From Aeromicrobium duanguangcaii (lineage in GTDB: Bacteria > Actinomycetota > Actinomycetes > Propionibacteriales > Nocardioidaceae), in assembly GCF_024508295.1 (NCBI RefSeq), contig NZ_CP101990.1, positions 1,116,001 through 1,180,000 of the forward strand: a stretch of 64,000 nt of DNA, written 5' to 3'. The notes under the pieces were generated by a model. It worked only from the letters and a program-made list of their open reading frames with translations, was not told the DNA's origin and searched no databases. Of this stretch, positions 17,221-27,688 are shown in pieces. The translations under genes were made by a program, and so were the position numbers. Each line of letters opens with the position of its first letter. Within the stretch, counting starts at the first letter, position 1.

Positions 17221-18636
17221 TCAGCCGAGGTCGCGAGCGAGACGGACGAGGGTGCGCACGCCGGCGCCGGTGCCGCCGCCGGGCGTGTAGTCGTACGCGC
17301 CGCCGTCGTTGTAGCCGGGCCCGGCGATGTCCAGGTGCGCCCACGAGGCCTCGCCGACGAAGGCGCGCAGGAAGGCGGCGGCGAACAGCGTGCCGCCGTA
17401 GGGCTTCGGGTTGTGCTGACGCAGGTCGGCGATGGCCGAGGTCGTGACGGCGGCGCCGATCTCCTCGGTGATCGGCAGGCGCCACATCGGCTCGCCGGCG
17501 AGGTCGGCGGCGGCCAGCACGCGCTCCTGAAGGTCGTCGTCGTTGCCCAGGACGGCGGTGGTGCGCAGGCCGAGAGCGACCATCGCGGCGCCGGTGAGGG
17601 TCGCGACGTCGATCACGTGGTCGGGCTCGCTCTCGACCGCGAGGGCCAGGCCGTCGGCCAGGACCAAGCGGCCCTCGGCGTCGGTGTTGTGGACCTCGAC
17701 GGTGGCGCCCGAGCGCATGCGCAGGACGTCACCGGGGCGGGTGGCCGTGCCGCTGGGCAGGTTCTCGGCGATGCAGGCGTAGGCGGTCACGCGGATCGGC
17801 AGGCCGAGGCGGGCGATGGCGTTGGTGGCGGCGACGATCGCGGCGGCGCCGCCCATGTCGCACTTCATCGTCATCATCGAGGCGCCCGGCTTGAGCGAGA
17901 GGCCGCCCGAGTCGAAGGTGATGCCCTTGCCCACCAGCGCGAGGTGCTTGGTGGCGCCCTCGGGGTTGTAGGTCAGGCGGACCAGGCGCGGCGGGGCGTC
18001 CGAGCCGGCGCCGACGCCGAGGATGCCGCCGCAGTTCTCCTTGGCGAGGCGCTTCTCGTCCCAGATCGTGACGCGCACGCCGGCCGGGGCCGCCGCCTTG
18101 ATCGCGTCGGCGAATGCGGGCGGGCGCAGGTCGCCGGGGGGCGTGTTGACCCAGTCGCGGGCCACGCAGGTGGCCTCGGCGACCACGACGGCCTCCTCGA
18201 CGAGGCGCTTGGTCGCGGCCTTGCGGGCGTCGGGGCTGAGGATCGTGACGGTGTCGACGACCGTGGTCTTGTCGCGCGCCTCGGCGCCCTTGTAGTCCAG
18301 GTACGTGTAGGTCGTCAGGACGGCGGCCTCGGCGATGGCGGCCAGGTCGGCCTCGGGCAGACGGCTGGGGTCGATGCCGATCCGGGTGGCCTTCGGCACG
18401 GCGCGCAGGCCCTTCGCGACGGCACGGCGCTGCTGCTCGGCGGTGGGCTCGGCGGCGGTGGCGACCCAGGCGGTCACCTGCGCATCGCCGCTCGGGACGA
18501 CGGCGACGTCGCCCGTCTCGCCGGTGAATCCGAAGGCGGCCCACGGGACTGCGTCCGGGAGCTCGGAGCCGGTCGGCAACAAGGTGACGACGGCGTCGAC
18601 GGTGGGCAGGGTGGCGCGCAACTGGACCGTGGACAT
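17221..18636 (-). CDS. pepA: Leucyl aminopeptidase (M17)
   Basis: Two-metal cytoplasmic exopeptidase that removes N-terminal residues from peptides; hexameric in the family. The 471-residue protein shows [16 protein letters not shown] with metal and catalytic Lys residues, KCDMGGAAA, and the signature [14 protein letters not shown]. The frame runs on into antisense gcvT sequence; ATG 18636 follows TACAGT by 6 bases and gives a normal start. The serine hydrolase is read from the same transcript. Confidence 0.95.
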   Translation of the reverse strand: MSTVQLRATLPTVDAVVTLLPTGSELPDAVPWAAFGFTGETGDVAVVPSGDAQVTAWVATAAEPTAEQQRRAVAKGLRAVPKATRIGIDPSRLPEADLAAIAEAAVLTTYTYLDYKGAEARDKTTVVDTVTILSPDARKAATKRLVEEAVVVAEATCVARDWVNTPPGDLRPPAFADAIKAAAPAGVRVTIWDEKRLAKENCGGILGVGAGSDAPPRLVRLTYNPEGATKHLALVGKGITFDSGGLSLKPGASMMTMKCDMGGAAAIVAATNAIARLGLPIRVTAYACIAENLPSGTATRPGDVLRMRSGATVEVHNTDAEGRLVLADGLALAVESEPDHVIDVATLTGAAMVALGLRTTAVLGNDDDLQERVLAAADLAGEPMWRLPITEEIGAAVTTSAIADLRQHNPKPYGGTLFAAAFLRAFVGEASWAHLDIAGPGYNDGGAYDYTPGGGTGAGVRTLVRLARDLG

Positions 18637-18642
18637 GCTGAC

Positions 18643-18648
18643 ACTGTA
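18643..18648 (-). promoter_or_regulatory. Leaderless -10 of pepA
   Basis: TACAGT on the minus strand, 6 bases before ATG 18636. Confidence 0.6.
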
Positions 18649-18656
18649 GTCAGCGG

Positions 18657-18662
18657 TAGTTT
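18657..18662 (+). promoter_or_regulatory. Leaderless -10 of gcvT
   Basis: TAGTTT, 7 bases before ATG 18670; divergent from the pepA -10 only 8 bases away. Confidence 0.55.
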
Positions 18663-18669
18663 GGCCCGC

Positions 18670-19770
18670 ATGGACCTGCTCCAGTCGCCCTTGCGCGAGC
18701 GGCACGAGGCGCTCGGCGCCAAGTTCTCCGAGTTCGGTGGGTGGTCGATGCCCCTCGAGTACGCCGGGGGCGGTGTGCTCGCCGAGCACAAGGCCGTCCG
18801 CGAGGCGGTCGGCCTGTTCGACGTCAGTCACCTGGGCAAGGCCCTCGTGCGCGGCACCGGCGCGGCGGAGTTCGTGAACTCCTGCCTGACGAACGACCTG
18901 GGTCGCATCGCGCCGGGCAAGGCCCAGTACACGCTGTGCTGCTCCGAGGACGGCGGGACGGTCGACGACCTCATCGCCTACCTGCGCAGTGACTTCGAGG
19001 TCTTCCTGATCCCGAACGCCGCGAACAACGCCGAGGTCGTGCGCCTGCTGCAGGCTGCGGCGCCCGAGGGCGTCGAGGTCGAGAACCAGCACCGCGACCA
19101 CGCCGTCCTGGCGATCCAGGGCCCGTTGAGCGACGAGCTGCTCGGTGCCCTCGGCCTGCCGGCCGACCACGAGTACATGTCGTTCACGACCGGGACGGTC
19201 GAGGGCGTGGAGCTGACCGTCTGCCGGACGGGCTACACCGGCGAGCGCGGCTACGAGCTGGTCGTCCCGGCCGAGGACGCGGTTCCGGTCTGGGACGCCG
19301 TCATGGCGGCGGGGGAGTCCCTGGGCATCCGGGCCTGTGGGCTCGCCTCCCGCGACACGTTGCGCACCGAGATGGGCTACCCGTTGCACGGTCACGAGCT
19401 GTCGGCCGAGGTCACGCCCGTGATGGCGCGCACCGGCTGGGCGGTCGGCTGGTCCAAGCCCGCGTTCTGGGGCAAGGAGGCGCTGGAGCGCCAGCGGGCC
19501 GAGAAGAAGGTGCGCACGCTGCGCGGCCTGCTCTCACAGGGACGCGGCATCCCGCGCCCGGGGATGGCGGTCCACGACGCCGACGGCGGCACCCTCGGTG
19601 AGGTCACGTCGGGCACCTTCTCGCCGACCCTGCGTCAGGGCATCGGCCTGGCCCTGCTGGAACCCTCCGTCGAGGACGGCTCGACGGTCACGGTCGACGT
19701 CCGCGGTCGCCGGGAGTCCTTCACCGTCACCAAGCCCCCGTTCGTCCGAGCATCCACCAAGGAGAGCTGA
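18670..19770 (+). CDS. gcvT: Glycine cleavage system aminomethyltransferase (T protein)
   Basis: Transfers the aminomethyl group from lipoylated H protein to tetrahydrofolate, releasing ammonia. The 366-residue protein has the GcvT features LFDVSHLGK, the folate-site Asn/Asp region [10 protein letters not shown], and [13 protein letters not shown], and the C-terminal barrel. It depends on lipoate made by LipA/LipB encoded nearby, although H and P proteins are not in the window. A 64-residue small gene starts one base after its stop. Confidence 0.95.
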   Translation: MDLLQSPLRERHEALGAKFSEFGGWSMPLEYAGGGVLAEHKAVREAVGLFDVSHLGKALVRGTGAAEFVNSCLTNDLGRIAPGKAQYTLCCSEDGGTVDDLIAYLRSDFEVFLIPNAANNAEVVRLLQAAAPEGVEVENQHRDHAVLAIQGPLSDELLGALGLPADHEYMSFTTGTVEGVELTVCRTGYTGERGYELVVPAEDAVPVWDAVMAAGESLGIRACGLASRDTLRTEMGYPLHGHELSAEVTPVMARTGWAVGWSKPAFWGKEALERQRAEKKVRTLRGLLSQGRGIPRPGMAVHDADGGTLGEVTSGTFSPTLRQGIGLALLEPSVEDGSTVTVDVRGRRESFTVTKPPFVRASTKES

Positions 19771-19771
19771 C

Positions 19772-19966
19772 ATGACCTGGTCCTGGCAGTACGAGAACAG
19801 CGCCGGCGAGGCGACCGGCACGTCCGAGGCGTTCGACCAGCGCAGCGAGGCCGAGACGTGGATCGGCACGAGCTTCGAGGACCTGCTCGAGGACGGCGTC
19901 GAGCAGGTCCGTCTGTTGCAGGACGGGACCGAGGTCTACGGACCGATGTCGCTGCGGCCCGAGTAG
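19772..19966 (+). CDS. Small hypothetical protein downstream of gcvT
   Basis: A 64-residue acidic, Trp-containing protein (MTWSWQYENSAGEATG; ending DGTEVYGPMSLRPE). AAGGAG lies 8 bases before the ATG, within the end of gcvT, and the single-base gap shows co-translation. No motif points to a function. Its regular composition and good ribosome binding site argue that it is a real gene. Confidence 0.75.
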   Translation: MTWSWQYENSAGEATGTSEAFDQRSEAETWIGTSFEDLLEDGVEQVRLLQDGTEVYGPMSLRPE

Positions 19967-19984
19967 GGCCCCCGGCCTGGCGAC

Positions 19985-20533
19985 TCAGTAGTGGTCGCGC
20001 AGCGGCTGCCCGACCGCGATGGCGGGCTTCGGCAGACGCATGCGGCGGATCTGGGTGCTGCGCAGGACGGCGTAGAGCACCGCGCCGCGACGCTCGGGCT
20101 TGGTGAAGCGCTTGCCCAGCTCGCGCTTGAGCGTGAACAGCAGCCAGACCTCGTCGATGATCGTCGCGAAGATCGTGACGGTCCAGAGGCTGAAGACGAC
20201 CGAGGCCAGCGACGGGAAGAAGCTGAGCACCAGGATGATCACCAGGATCGGCAGCATGAACTCGGCGACGGTGCGCCGGCGGTCGACGGCGTCGCGGGCG
20301 AGGGCCTTGGCCGGGCCGCGGTCGCGAGCCGGCAGGTCGGCGGTCGAGCCGCCGCCCATGAGCGCCTGACGCTGCTTGTCGCGAGCGGCCGCACGGCGGC
20401 GGCGCTCGCGCTCGGCCTGCTCCTTGCGGGTCAGGGGGCGCTTCATCTGGGCCTTGCGGGCGGCCTCGGCCTCCTTGCGGCTGCGGGTGGGGCCGCTCTT
20501 GCGCTGGGGGGTCGGATCGGCTGCGTCGTTCAC
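19985..20533 (-). CDS. DUF3043 domain membrane protein
   Basis: The 182-residue protein begins with a long, highly charged region (KEAEAARKAQMKRPLTRKEQ, about residues 20-70), typical of DUF3043, followed by two hydrophobic segments (about 91-112 and 114-132) and a basic tail. It is found across Actinobacteria, function unknown. GTG 20533 is 7 bases after TAGGGT. It is divergent from pspA. Confidence 0.9.
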   Translation of the reverse strand: MNDAADPTPQRKSGPTRSRKEAEAARKAQMKRPLTRKEQAERERRRRAAARDKQRQALMGGGSTADLPARDRGPAKALARDAVDRRRTVAEFMLPILVIILVLSFFPSLASVVFSLWTVTIFATIIDEVWLLFTLKRELGKRFTKPERRGAVLYAVLRSTQIRRMRLPKPAIAVGQPLRDHY

Positions 20534-20540
20534 GCCTTGG

Positions 20541-20546
20541 ACCCTA
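20541..20546 (-). promoter_or_regulatory. Leaderless -10 of the DUF3043 gene
   Basis: TAGGGT on the minus strand, 7 bases before GTG 20533. Confidence 0.55.
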
Positions 20547-20577
20547 CAAGGCCGGGCCGCGTGCTGGTGCGCACGGC

Positions 20578-20583
20578 TAGGGT
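20578..20583 (+). promoter_or_regulatory. Leaderless -10 of pspA
   Basis: TAGGGT, 6 bases before ATG 20590. Confidence 0.55.
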
Positions 20584-20589
20584 GGTGCC

Positions 20590-21315
20590 ATGGCAGACGG
20601 CGGCATCTGGGGACGTGTCACGGGACTGTTCCGCGCGCGCAAGAACGGCAACGACGGCCCCAGCCAGGAGGAGGTGCGCGAGCGTCTCGACGAGGCGTAC
20701 CGCACCCAGTCGCAGCTGCTGGCCCAGGTGCGCCGCGGTGTCGCCGACGTCTCGACCAGCCGCAAGCGCGTCGAGATCCAGCTGGCCTCGCTGCGCCGCG
20801 AGATCGAGACCGCCGGCGCCGAGGCCAAGGCTGCGGTCGACCGCGGCGACGACACGGACGCGCGTCGCGCGCTCGAACGACAGGTGACGCTGGAGAAGGC
20901 GGCGACCGAGCTCGACGAGCGCCGGGCGCAGCTGCGGTCCGAGGAGGACCGGCTGAACGGCTCGGCCGCGTCGATCGAGCGCCAGATCGAGGACTTCCGG
21001 GTCCGCAAGGACACGCTCGCCGCCCGGTACTCCGCCGCCCAGGCGCGCCAGGAGATCCAGGGCGCCACCGCCGGGATCGGCGCGACCAGCGGCGAGGTGG
21101 GCCGCGTGATGGCCGACGCCGAGCGGCACACCCGCGAGCTCGAGGCCACCGCCGACGCGGTGGACGAGCTGATGAACGAAGGCATCCTGACGCGACCGGG
21201 GGAGTCGCAGGACGAGGCGCTGCTGCGACGATTCGACGAGGCGCTCGACTCGGTCCCCACCGAGCCGCGCCGCGTGGAGGGAGACGACCATGGCCCGCAC
21301 CAGATTTCGCAGTGA
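20590..21315 (+). CDS. pspA: PspA/IM30 family membrane-stress protein
   Basis: The 241-residue protein is almost wholly coiled coil (about residues 25-210), rich in Arg, Glu and Ala, with the amphipathic start GIWGRVTGLFRARKN that in this family binds stressed membranes. It probably polymerises on the inner membrane to hold it together under envelope stress. It overlaps the start of htpX by 26 bases and forms one operon with htpX and pspAB, the actinobacterial version of the phage-shock module. A PspAA gene, common in such clusters, is absent here. Confidence 0.9.
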   Translation: MADGGIWGRVTGLFRARKNGNDGPSQEEVRERLDEAYRTQSQLLAQVRRGVADVSTSRKRVEIQLASLRREIETAGAEAKAAVDRGDDTDARRALERQVTLEKAATELDERRAQLRSEEDRLNGSAASIERQIEDFRVRKDTLAARYSAAQARQEIQGATAGIGATSGEVGRVMADAERHTRELEATADAVDELMNEGILTRPGESQDEALLRRFDEALDSVPTEPRRVEGDDHGPHQISQ

Positions 21316-22177
21316 TCGCGGCCTGACCCTGCGGATGGGCGGGGTCGGGCTGGGACTGGTCCTGCTCTACGTGGCGTTCGGCGCGTTCCTGATCTCGAGC
21401 ACCAACATGGTGTTCGGACTCATCGTCGTCCTCGGCATGTCGTGGGGACAGTGGTACTTCTCCGACTCGCTCGCGCTCAAGTCGATGGGCGCCCACGTCG
21501 TCGAGCCCGAGCAGGCGCCCGAGCTGCACGCGATGATCGACCGGCTCGTCGCGCTGGCCGACATGCCGAAGCCGCGTGTCGCCGTGGCGGTGACCGAGAT
21601 GCCGAACGCCTTCGCGACCGGTCGCTCGCCGAACCACTCGGCCGTGTGCGTCACGACCGGCATCATGCAGCGCCTCGACGCCGACGAGCTGGAGGGCGTG
21701 CTGGCCCATGAGCTGGCCCACGTCGCCAACCGCGACGTCTCGGTCATGACCGTGGCGTCCTCGCTCGGCCTGCTGGCGGGATTCCTGACCCGCTGGGGCA
21801 TGTGGTTCGGCGGCGGCCGCGACCGCAACAGCGGCCCGGCGATGATCGTCGTCATCTTGGTCAGCGTCGTCGTGTCGGCGATCAGCTTCGTTCTCACGCG
21901 CGCACTGTCGCGCTACCGCGAGCTCAGCGCCGACCGCTCGGGCGCCTACCTGACCGGCCGTCCGTCGAAGCTCGCTTCGGCGCTGGTGAAGATCTCCGGC
22001 GACATGGCCCGGATCCCCACCTCCGACCTGCGCGAGGCGCAGTCGATGAACGCCTTCTTCATCGCTCCCGCCGTCAACGGGCAGAGCGTGCAGGAGATCA
22101 TGTCGACGCACCCGCCGCTGCAGGCCCGCCTCGACCAGCTCGCCCGCATCGGCGCCGACCTGTCCGAGCGACGCTGA
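21290..22177 (+). CDS. htpX: HtpX-like membrane zinc metalloprotease (M48)
   Basis: Membrane-bound protease that cleaves damaged membrane proteins. The 295-residue protein has two N-terminal membrane segments (about 18-36 and 38-56), the zinc motif HELAH (about residues 140-144), two further membrane segments (about 155-175 and 185-205), and the third-ligand Glu region YRELSADR. GGAGGG precedes the ATG within the end of pspA. Operon with pspA and pspAB. Confidence 0.94.
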   Translation: MARTRFRSDRGLTLRMGGVGLGLVLLYVAFGAFLISSTNMVFGLIVVLGMSWGQWYFSDSLALKSMGAHVVEPEQAPELHAMIDRLVALADMPKPRVAVAVTEMPNAFATGRSPNHSAVCVTTGIMQRLDADELEGVLAHELAHVANRDVSVMTVASSLGLLAGFLTRWGMWFGGGRDRNSGPAMIVVILVSVVVSAISFVLTRALSRYRELSADRSGAYLTGRPSKLASALVKISGDMARIPTSDLREAQSMNAFFIAPAVNGQSVQEIMSTHPPLQARLDQLARIGADLSERR

Positions 22178-22178
22178 C

Positions 22179-22748
22179 GTGGGCTTCCTCGACGGTCTGC
22201 TCGGCCGCAGCAAGCCCCCGAAGGCGAACCTCGACGTCCTGTTCTCGGTCCCGCAGGCGGCCCTGACCCTGCAGGCCGAGGGCTTCACGTTCACCGGGCA
22301 GGGTGCGGTGTGCTTCCGCGACGGCGAGGGGCGCGCGGACGACGAGGTGATCGCCTCGGCGCAGGAGATGATCCGCACCGATCCCACCGCCTCGGTCGAG
22401 CTGAACCACGACGAGTTCGGGTTCTCCTGGCTGGAGGTCTCCCGGCCGTCGAGCGACGTCGCCAACCTCGTCACCGACCTGCACGCCGTGAACTCCACGA
22501 TGGCCGACCAGGGCTTCGACACCGCGATGCTGTGCTCGACCGTGGTGTTCGAGTACGAGGGCCACCGCCTGGCGCTGGTGTACCTGTTCAAGCGCGGGAC
22601 GTTCTACCCGTTCGTCCCCGATCCGGCGGGCGCGCGCCGCCGCGACAACCCCACTGAGCTGCGGATGCGGGCCCTGATCGAGAAGGACGTGCCCATCGAG
22701 CCCGACCTGGGCCGATGGCTCGCCATCTGGGGTGCGCCCGGCCTCTGA
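22179..22748 (+). CDS. PspA-associated protein PspAB
   Basis: The 189-residue protein starts GFLDGLLGRSKPPKANLDVLF and matches the PspAB family in length, sequence character and position after pspA and htpX. It has no membrane segment or known catalytic motif; its partners suggest a role in the envelope-stress response. The GTG lies one base after the htpX stop. Confidence 0.88.
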   Translation: MGFLDGLLGRSKPPKANLDVLFSVPQAALTLQAEGFTFTGQGAVCFRDGEGRADDEVIASAQEMIRTDPTASVELNHDEFGFSWLEVSRPSSDVANLVTDLHAVNSTMADQGFDTAMLCSTVVFEYEGHRLALVYLFKRGTFYPFVPDPAGARRRDNPTELRMRALIEKDVPIEPDLGRWLAIWGAPGL

Positions 22749-24065
<1,317 letters not shown>

Positions 24066-24066
24066 C

Positions 24067-25176
24067 GTGCGCATCGTCGTCGCGCCCGACAAGTTCGCGG
24101 GCACGCTGACCGCTCCCGAGGCAGCCCGGGCGATCGCCCGGGGGTGGCGACGCAGCGCGCCCGGGGACGACCTCGTCGAGGCCCCCATGGCCGACGGCGG
24201 CCCGGGGTTCGCCGACGCGCTCCACAGCGCCTTCGGCGACTCCTCGCGGATCGAGGTCGTCACGGTGCCCGGCCCGCTCGGCGAGCCGACGCCCGTCGGA
24301 CTGCTGCTGCAGGGTGAGACCGCGTACCTCGAGTCCGCGCAGGCGTGCGGACTGCACCTCGTGACGGGGGAGCGTCCGATGGACGCGACCACCGTCGGGG
24401 TCGGCCGAGCCATCGCGGCCGCGGTCGACGGGGGAGCGCGACGGATCGTGGTCGGTCTGGGCGGCAGCGCCACGACCGACGGAGGCGCGGGTCTGCTGGC
24501 GGCCCTCGGTGCCACGGCGGACGTTCCGCTCGACGCCGGGCCGGCCGGTCTCGACGGCGTCAGCCACGTCGACCTAGGTGCCGTCCGCGACCGGCTCGCC
24601 GGCGTCGAGCTGGTCGTGGCGGCCGACGTCGAGACGACCCTGCTGGGGATGTTCGGCGCCGCGCGCACGTTCGGCCCGCAGAAGGGGCTCACCGACGAGC
24701 AGATCCTCACCGTCGACCACCGGCTCGACCAGTTCGTGCAGGCGGTGTGCGGCACGACCCCCGCCGAGCGACGCGTCGCCGACCTCAAGGGCGCGGGCGC
24801 CGCGGGCGGGATCGGCTTCGCCCTCATGGTCCTGGGCGCCGAGGTCACGTCCGGCATCGCGCTGGTCGCCGAGGCGTCCGGCCTGGACGAGCTCCTCGAG
24901 GGAGCCGACCTGGTGCTGTCGGGGGAGGGGGCCTTCGACTACTCCTCCCGCGCGGGCAAGGTCGTCCACGGCGTCGCCACGGTCGCCATGCGCCACGCGG
25001 TGCCCTGCGTCGTGCTGGCCGGTCGCATCGACGTCGGCAGCCGCGAGATGCGTGCCCTCGGGGTCGAGTCGGCCTACAGCCTGGTCGACCGCGTGGGGGA
25101 GGAGGCCGCGCTGGCCGAGCCCGCCCGGCACCTGAGCGACCTCGCCGCGCGGGTCGCGCGCTCGTGGTCGGCCTGA
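24067..25176 (+). CDS. Glycerate kinase (GlxK family)
   Basis: Phosphorylates D-glycerate to 2- or 3-phosphoglycerate with ATP. The 369-residue protein begins MRIVVAPDKFAGTLTAPEAA and carries MADGGPGFADAL, GLGGSATTDGGAG and SGEGAFDYSSRAGK, all diagnostic of the GlxK/GarK family. It lies one base after the aminotransferase stop, so the two are co-translated. An adjacent glycerate kinase-type gene occurs beside the HesB/erpA gene in M. tuberculosis too. Confidence 0.94.
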   Translation: MRIVVAPDKFAGTLTAPEAARAIARGWRRSAPGDDLVEAPMADGGPGFADALHSAFGDSSRIEVVTVPGPLGEPTPVGLLLQGETAYLESAQACGLHLVTGERPMDATTVGVGRAIAAAVDGGARRIVVGLGGSATTDGGAGLLAALGATADVPLDAGPAGLDGVSHVDLGAVRDRLAGVELVVAADVETTLLGMFGAARTFGPQKGLTDEQILTVDHRLDQFVQAVCGTTPAERRVADLKGAGAAGGIGFALMVLGAEVTSGIALVAEASGLDELLEGADLVLSGEGAFDYSSRAGKVVHGVATVAMRHAVPCVVLAGRIDVGSREMRALGVESAYSLVDRVGEEAALAEPARHLSDLAARVARSWSA

Positions 25177-25219
25177 CCCCTTCGGCCTGCTGCGCTGGCT
25201 CCGGCCTTCGCGACCCGCG

Positions 25220-25225
25220 TAGGAT
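25220..25225 (+). promoter_or_regulatory. -10 element of erpA
   Basis: TAGGAT about 72 bases before the erpA ATG; unlike most promoters here it leaves a leader of roughly 65 bases that contains a palindrome. Confidence 0.5.
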
Positions 25226-25249
25226 GGGGAATCGAAACGGATCGCGCGG

Positions 25250-25266
25250 TGTTGACGACGTCAGCA
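25250..25266 (+). promoter_or_regulatory. Palindrome in the erpA leader
   Basis: TGTTGACG-A-CGTCAGCA is a 17-bp inverted repeat with one mismatch pair, about 18-35 bases after the likely transcription start and 31 bases before the ATG. Candidate operator; no regulator is identified. Confidence 0.4.
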
Positions 25267-25297
25267 GCACGATCCATCCGTAGACCGAGGAGCCTCG

Positions 25298-25663
25298 ATG
25301 ACCGCCACGGACCAGACCAGCACCGAAACCACCCCCGCCGACGGCATCACCCTGAGCGATGGTGCTGCCGGCAAGGTCAAGAGCCTGCTGGAGCAGGAGG
25401 GACGCGACGACCTCGCGCTGCGCATCGCCGTGCAGCCCGGCGGCTGCTCCGGCCTGCGCTACCAGCTCTTCTTCGACGAGCGCACGCTCGACGGTGATGA
25501 GATCCGCGAGTTCGACGGCGTCAACGTCGTCGTCGACCGCATGAGCCTGCCGTACCTGCACGGCGCGACGATCGATTTCGTCGACACGATCGAGAAGCAG
25601 GGCTTCACCATCGACAACCCGATGGCGACCGGCTCCTGCGCCTGCGGCGACTCCTTCCACTGA
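25298..25663 (+). CDS. erpA: Iron-sulfur cluster insertion protein (HesB/ErpA family)
   Basis: A-type carrier that delivers Fe-S clusters to target enzymes. The 121-residue protein has the three conserved cysteines: Cys50 in QPGGCSGLRY and Cys114/Cys116 in ATGSCACGDSFH. Likely clients nearby include LipA and the Rieske protein QcrA, which is inference. GAGGAG lies 6 bases before the ATG. A hairpin at 25684-25728 follows. Confidence 0.94.
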   Translation: MTATDQTSTETTPADGITLSDGAAGKVKSLLEQEGRDDLALRIAVQPGGCSGLRYQLFFDERTLDGDEIREFDGVNVVVDRMSLPYLHGATIDFVDTIEKQGFTIDNPMATGSCACGDSFH

Positions 25664-25683
25664 GTCGCGTAGGCCACCGACAT

Positions 25684-25728
25684 CGATCGGGGCGCACCAC
25701 CGGGGTTTCCGGGGGTGCGCCCCGATCG
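25684..25728 (+). terminator. Terminator hairpin after erpA
   Basis: Perfect 15-bp arms (25684-25698 and 25714-25728) around a 15-base loop, without a T-run. It ends 2 bases before the adoK -10 element. Confidence 0.7.
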
Positions 25729-25730
25729 CA

Positions 25731-25736
25731 TATGGT
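25731..25736 (+). promoter_or_regulatory. Leaderless -10 of adoK
   Basis: TATGGT, 7 bases before GTG 25744; the in-frame ATG 25732 lies inside it and is therefore unlikely as the start. Confidence 0.55.
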
Positions 25737-25743
25737 GGCGGCC

Positions 25744-26748
25744 GTGCACCTCGCCATCGCCGGGTCGGTAGCCACCGACCATCTGCAGACCTTCGCCGGT
25801 AAGTTCTCCGACTCCCTCGTCCCCGATCAGCTGGACAAGCTGTCGGTGTCGTTCCTCGTCGAGGACCTGGACGTACGTCGAGGGGGGTGTGCCGCCAACA
25901 TCACCTTCGGACTGGGCAGCCTGGGGCTCCAGCCGACCCTCGTGGCCGCTGTGGGCCGCGACTTCGACCTCGGGTACCGCGAGTGGCTGCAAGGCGCTGG
26001 CGTGGACTGTGAGAGCGTCCTGGTCCATCCCACGCTGCACACCGCGCTGTGCACCATCACGACCGACGAGGCACACGCCCAGATCGTGACGTTCTACCCC
26101 GGAGCGATGGCCAAGGCGCGCGAGATCGACGTCGCCGCCCTGCACGCCGAGAACCCCATCGACCTGCTCCTGATCGGCCCCGACGACCCGGACGGCATGC
26201 TGCGGCACACGCGCACCGCCCGAGAGCTGGGGATCCCCTTCGCCGCCGACCCGTCCCAGCAGCTCGCGTGGGCCGGCGGTGAGCTCATCCGCGACCTCAT
26301 CGACGGCGCCGCGTACCTGTTCAGCAACGACTACGAGGCGGCCCTGATCGCCCAGAAGACCGGCTGGAGCGATGCCGACATCGCCGAGCGGGTCGGCGTC
26401 CGCGTCGTCACGCACGGCAAGGACGGCTGCATCGTCCACGAGGCCGACGGCACGACCCACCAGGTCCGGGCCATCGACGGCGTCACCGCGGTCGACCCCA
26501 CCGGTGTCGGCGACAGCTTCCGCGCGGGCTTCATGGCCGGCGTCGCGGCGGGCCTCCCGCTCGAGCGCGCGGCCCAGGTCGGCTGCACCATCGCGGCCAG
26601 CGTGGTCGAGACGATCGGCACCCAGGAGTACGTGCTGGAACGCGCGTCGTTCCTCGATCGCGTCGCCTCGACGTACGGCGATCAGGCCCGCGAGGAGATC
26701 GCCGCGGCGCTCTCGATCGCGCACGAAGCGCCTGTCGAGTCAGCTTGA
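25744..26748 (+). CDS. adoK: PfkB-family adenosine kinase-like protein
   Basis: The 334-residue protein aligns by eye along its length with M. tuberculosis AdoK (Rv2202c), an unusual bacterial adenosine kinase: GSVATDHL near the start, FLVEDLDVRRGG, TFYPGAMAKAREI, AADPSQQLA, AAYLFSNDYE, and the PfkB signature DPTGVGDSFRAGF with the catalytic Asp. It would convert adenosine to AMP in purine salvage. The gene lies just upstream of ctaC as in mycobacteria, where asnB intervenes. Substrate by homology only; ribokinase-like activity on another sugar is possible. Confidence 0.88.
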   Translation: MHLAIAGSVATDHLQTFAGKFSDSLVPDQLDKLSVSFLVEDLDVRRGGCAANITFGLGSLGLQPTLVAAVGRDFDLGYREWLQGAGVDCESVLVHPTLHTALCTITTDEAHAQIVTFYPGAMAKAREIDVAALHAENPIDLLLIGPDDPDGMLRHTRTARELGIPFAADPSQQLAWAGGELIRDLIDGAAYLFSNDYEAALIAQKTGWSDADIAERVGVRVVTHGKDGCIVHEADGTTHQVRAIDGVTAVDPTGVGDSFRAGFMAGVAAGLPLERAAQVGCTIAASVVETIGTQEYVLERASFLDRVASTYGDQAREEIAAALSIAHEAPVESA

Positions 26749-26830
26749 CCTCCTCGCTGGGCGGCCCGTCGCCTGCGTTACTGTTGGCCAAAACCCTGTG
26801 TGGGTCAAAATCTTCTGAGAAAGGCGCTCC

Positions 26831-27688
26831 GTGGGTCGGATGAAATTGGCGGCTCTGACCGCCCTGGCCGCTGTCATGCTCGGCGGCTGCTCCCCCTGGG
26901 ACAAGTCGGACGTCAGCCGGCTCGCGCTCCCTGTGGCCGGTTCCGACCGGTCCATCTACATGTGGAACCTGTGGCTCGGCACCTGGATCGCCGTCCTCGT
27001 CGTGTTCGTGCTGGTCTTCGGCATGATCCTGTACGCGCCGATCCGTTACCGTCGCAAGAACAGCGACGATCCGGCTCCCGTCCAGGTTCGCTACAACCTG
27101 CCGCTGGAGGCGCTCTACACGATCGCCCCGGTCATCGTCGTCGCCGTGTTCTTCTTCCACACCGTGGAGTCGCAGAACGAGCAGCTGCGCGAGGTCAAGA
27201 ACCCCGATCACACGATCGAGGTCGTCGGCAGCAAGTGGCAGTGGACCTTCAACTACCTCGAGGGCGCTCCCGGCGGTGAGCCGGTCTACGACCAGGGCAA
27301 CCCGGCCGAGCTCCCGGAGCTGTGGCTCCCCGTCAACGAGTCCGTGAAGTTCGAGCTCATCTCGCCGGACGTCATCCACTCGTTCTGGGTCCCGGAGTTC
27401 TACTTCAAGATGGACGTGGTCCCGGGCAACATCCCGGGCAAGGAAGGCAACAACTCGTTCACGATGACGCCGGACCGCGAGGGCACCTTCACGGGTCGCT
27501 GCGCGGAGCTGTGCGGCGTCTACCACACCCGCATGCTGTTCAAGGTCAAGGTCGTCTCCGCCGAGGAGTACCAGGCCCACCTGGCCGACCTCGAGGCTGC
27601 CGGCCAGATCGGCACCCCGAGGGGCTCGACCACAGCTGAAACCGTCGCCGGCCTGCAGGCCAGCGGCGAGAGCGAACCGGAGGACTGA
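26831..27688 (+). CDS. ctaC: Cytochrome c oxidase subunit II (aa3 type)
   Basis: Carries the CuA centre that takes electrons for the aa3 oxidase. The 285-residue protein has a lipoprotein signal with lipobox LGGC (Cys 20), two membrane segments (about 48-70 and 90-110), and the periplasmic cupredoxin domain with CuA ligands in [12 protein letters not shown] and an upstream His ([11 protein letters not shown]). AAAGG lies about 8 bases before the GTG. Its stop overlaps the ctaD start by one base. It partners ctaD, ctaF and ctaE and the QcrCAB complex. Confidence 0.97.
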   Translation: MGRMKLAALTALAAVMLGGCSPWDKSDVSRLALPVAGSDRSIYMWNLWLGTWIAVLVVFVLVFGMILYAPIRYRRKNSDDPAPVQVRYNLPLEALYTIAPVIVVAVFFFHTVESQNEQLREVKNPDHTIEVVGSKWQWTFNYLEGAPGGEPVYDQGNPAELPELWLPVNESVKFELISPDVIHSFWVPEFYFKMDVVPGNIPGKEGNNSFTMTPDREGTFTGRCAELCGVYHTRMLFKVKVVSAEEYQAHLADLEAAGQIGTPRGSTTAETVAGLQASGESEPED

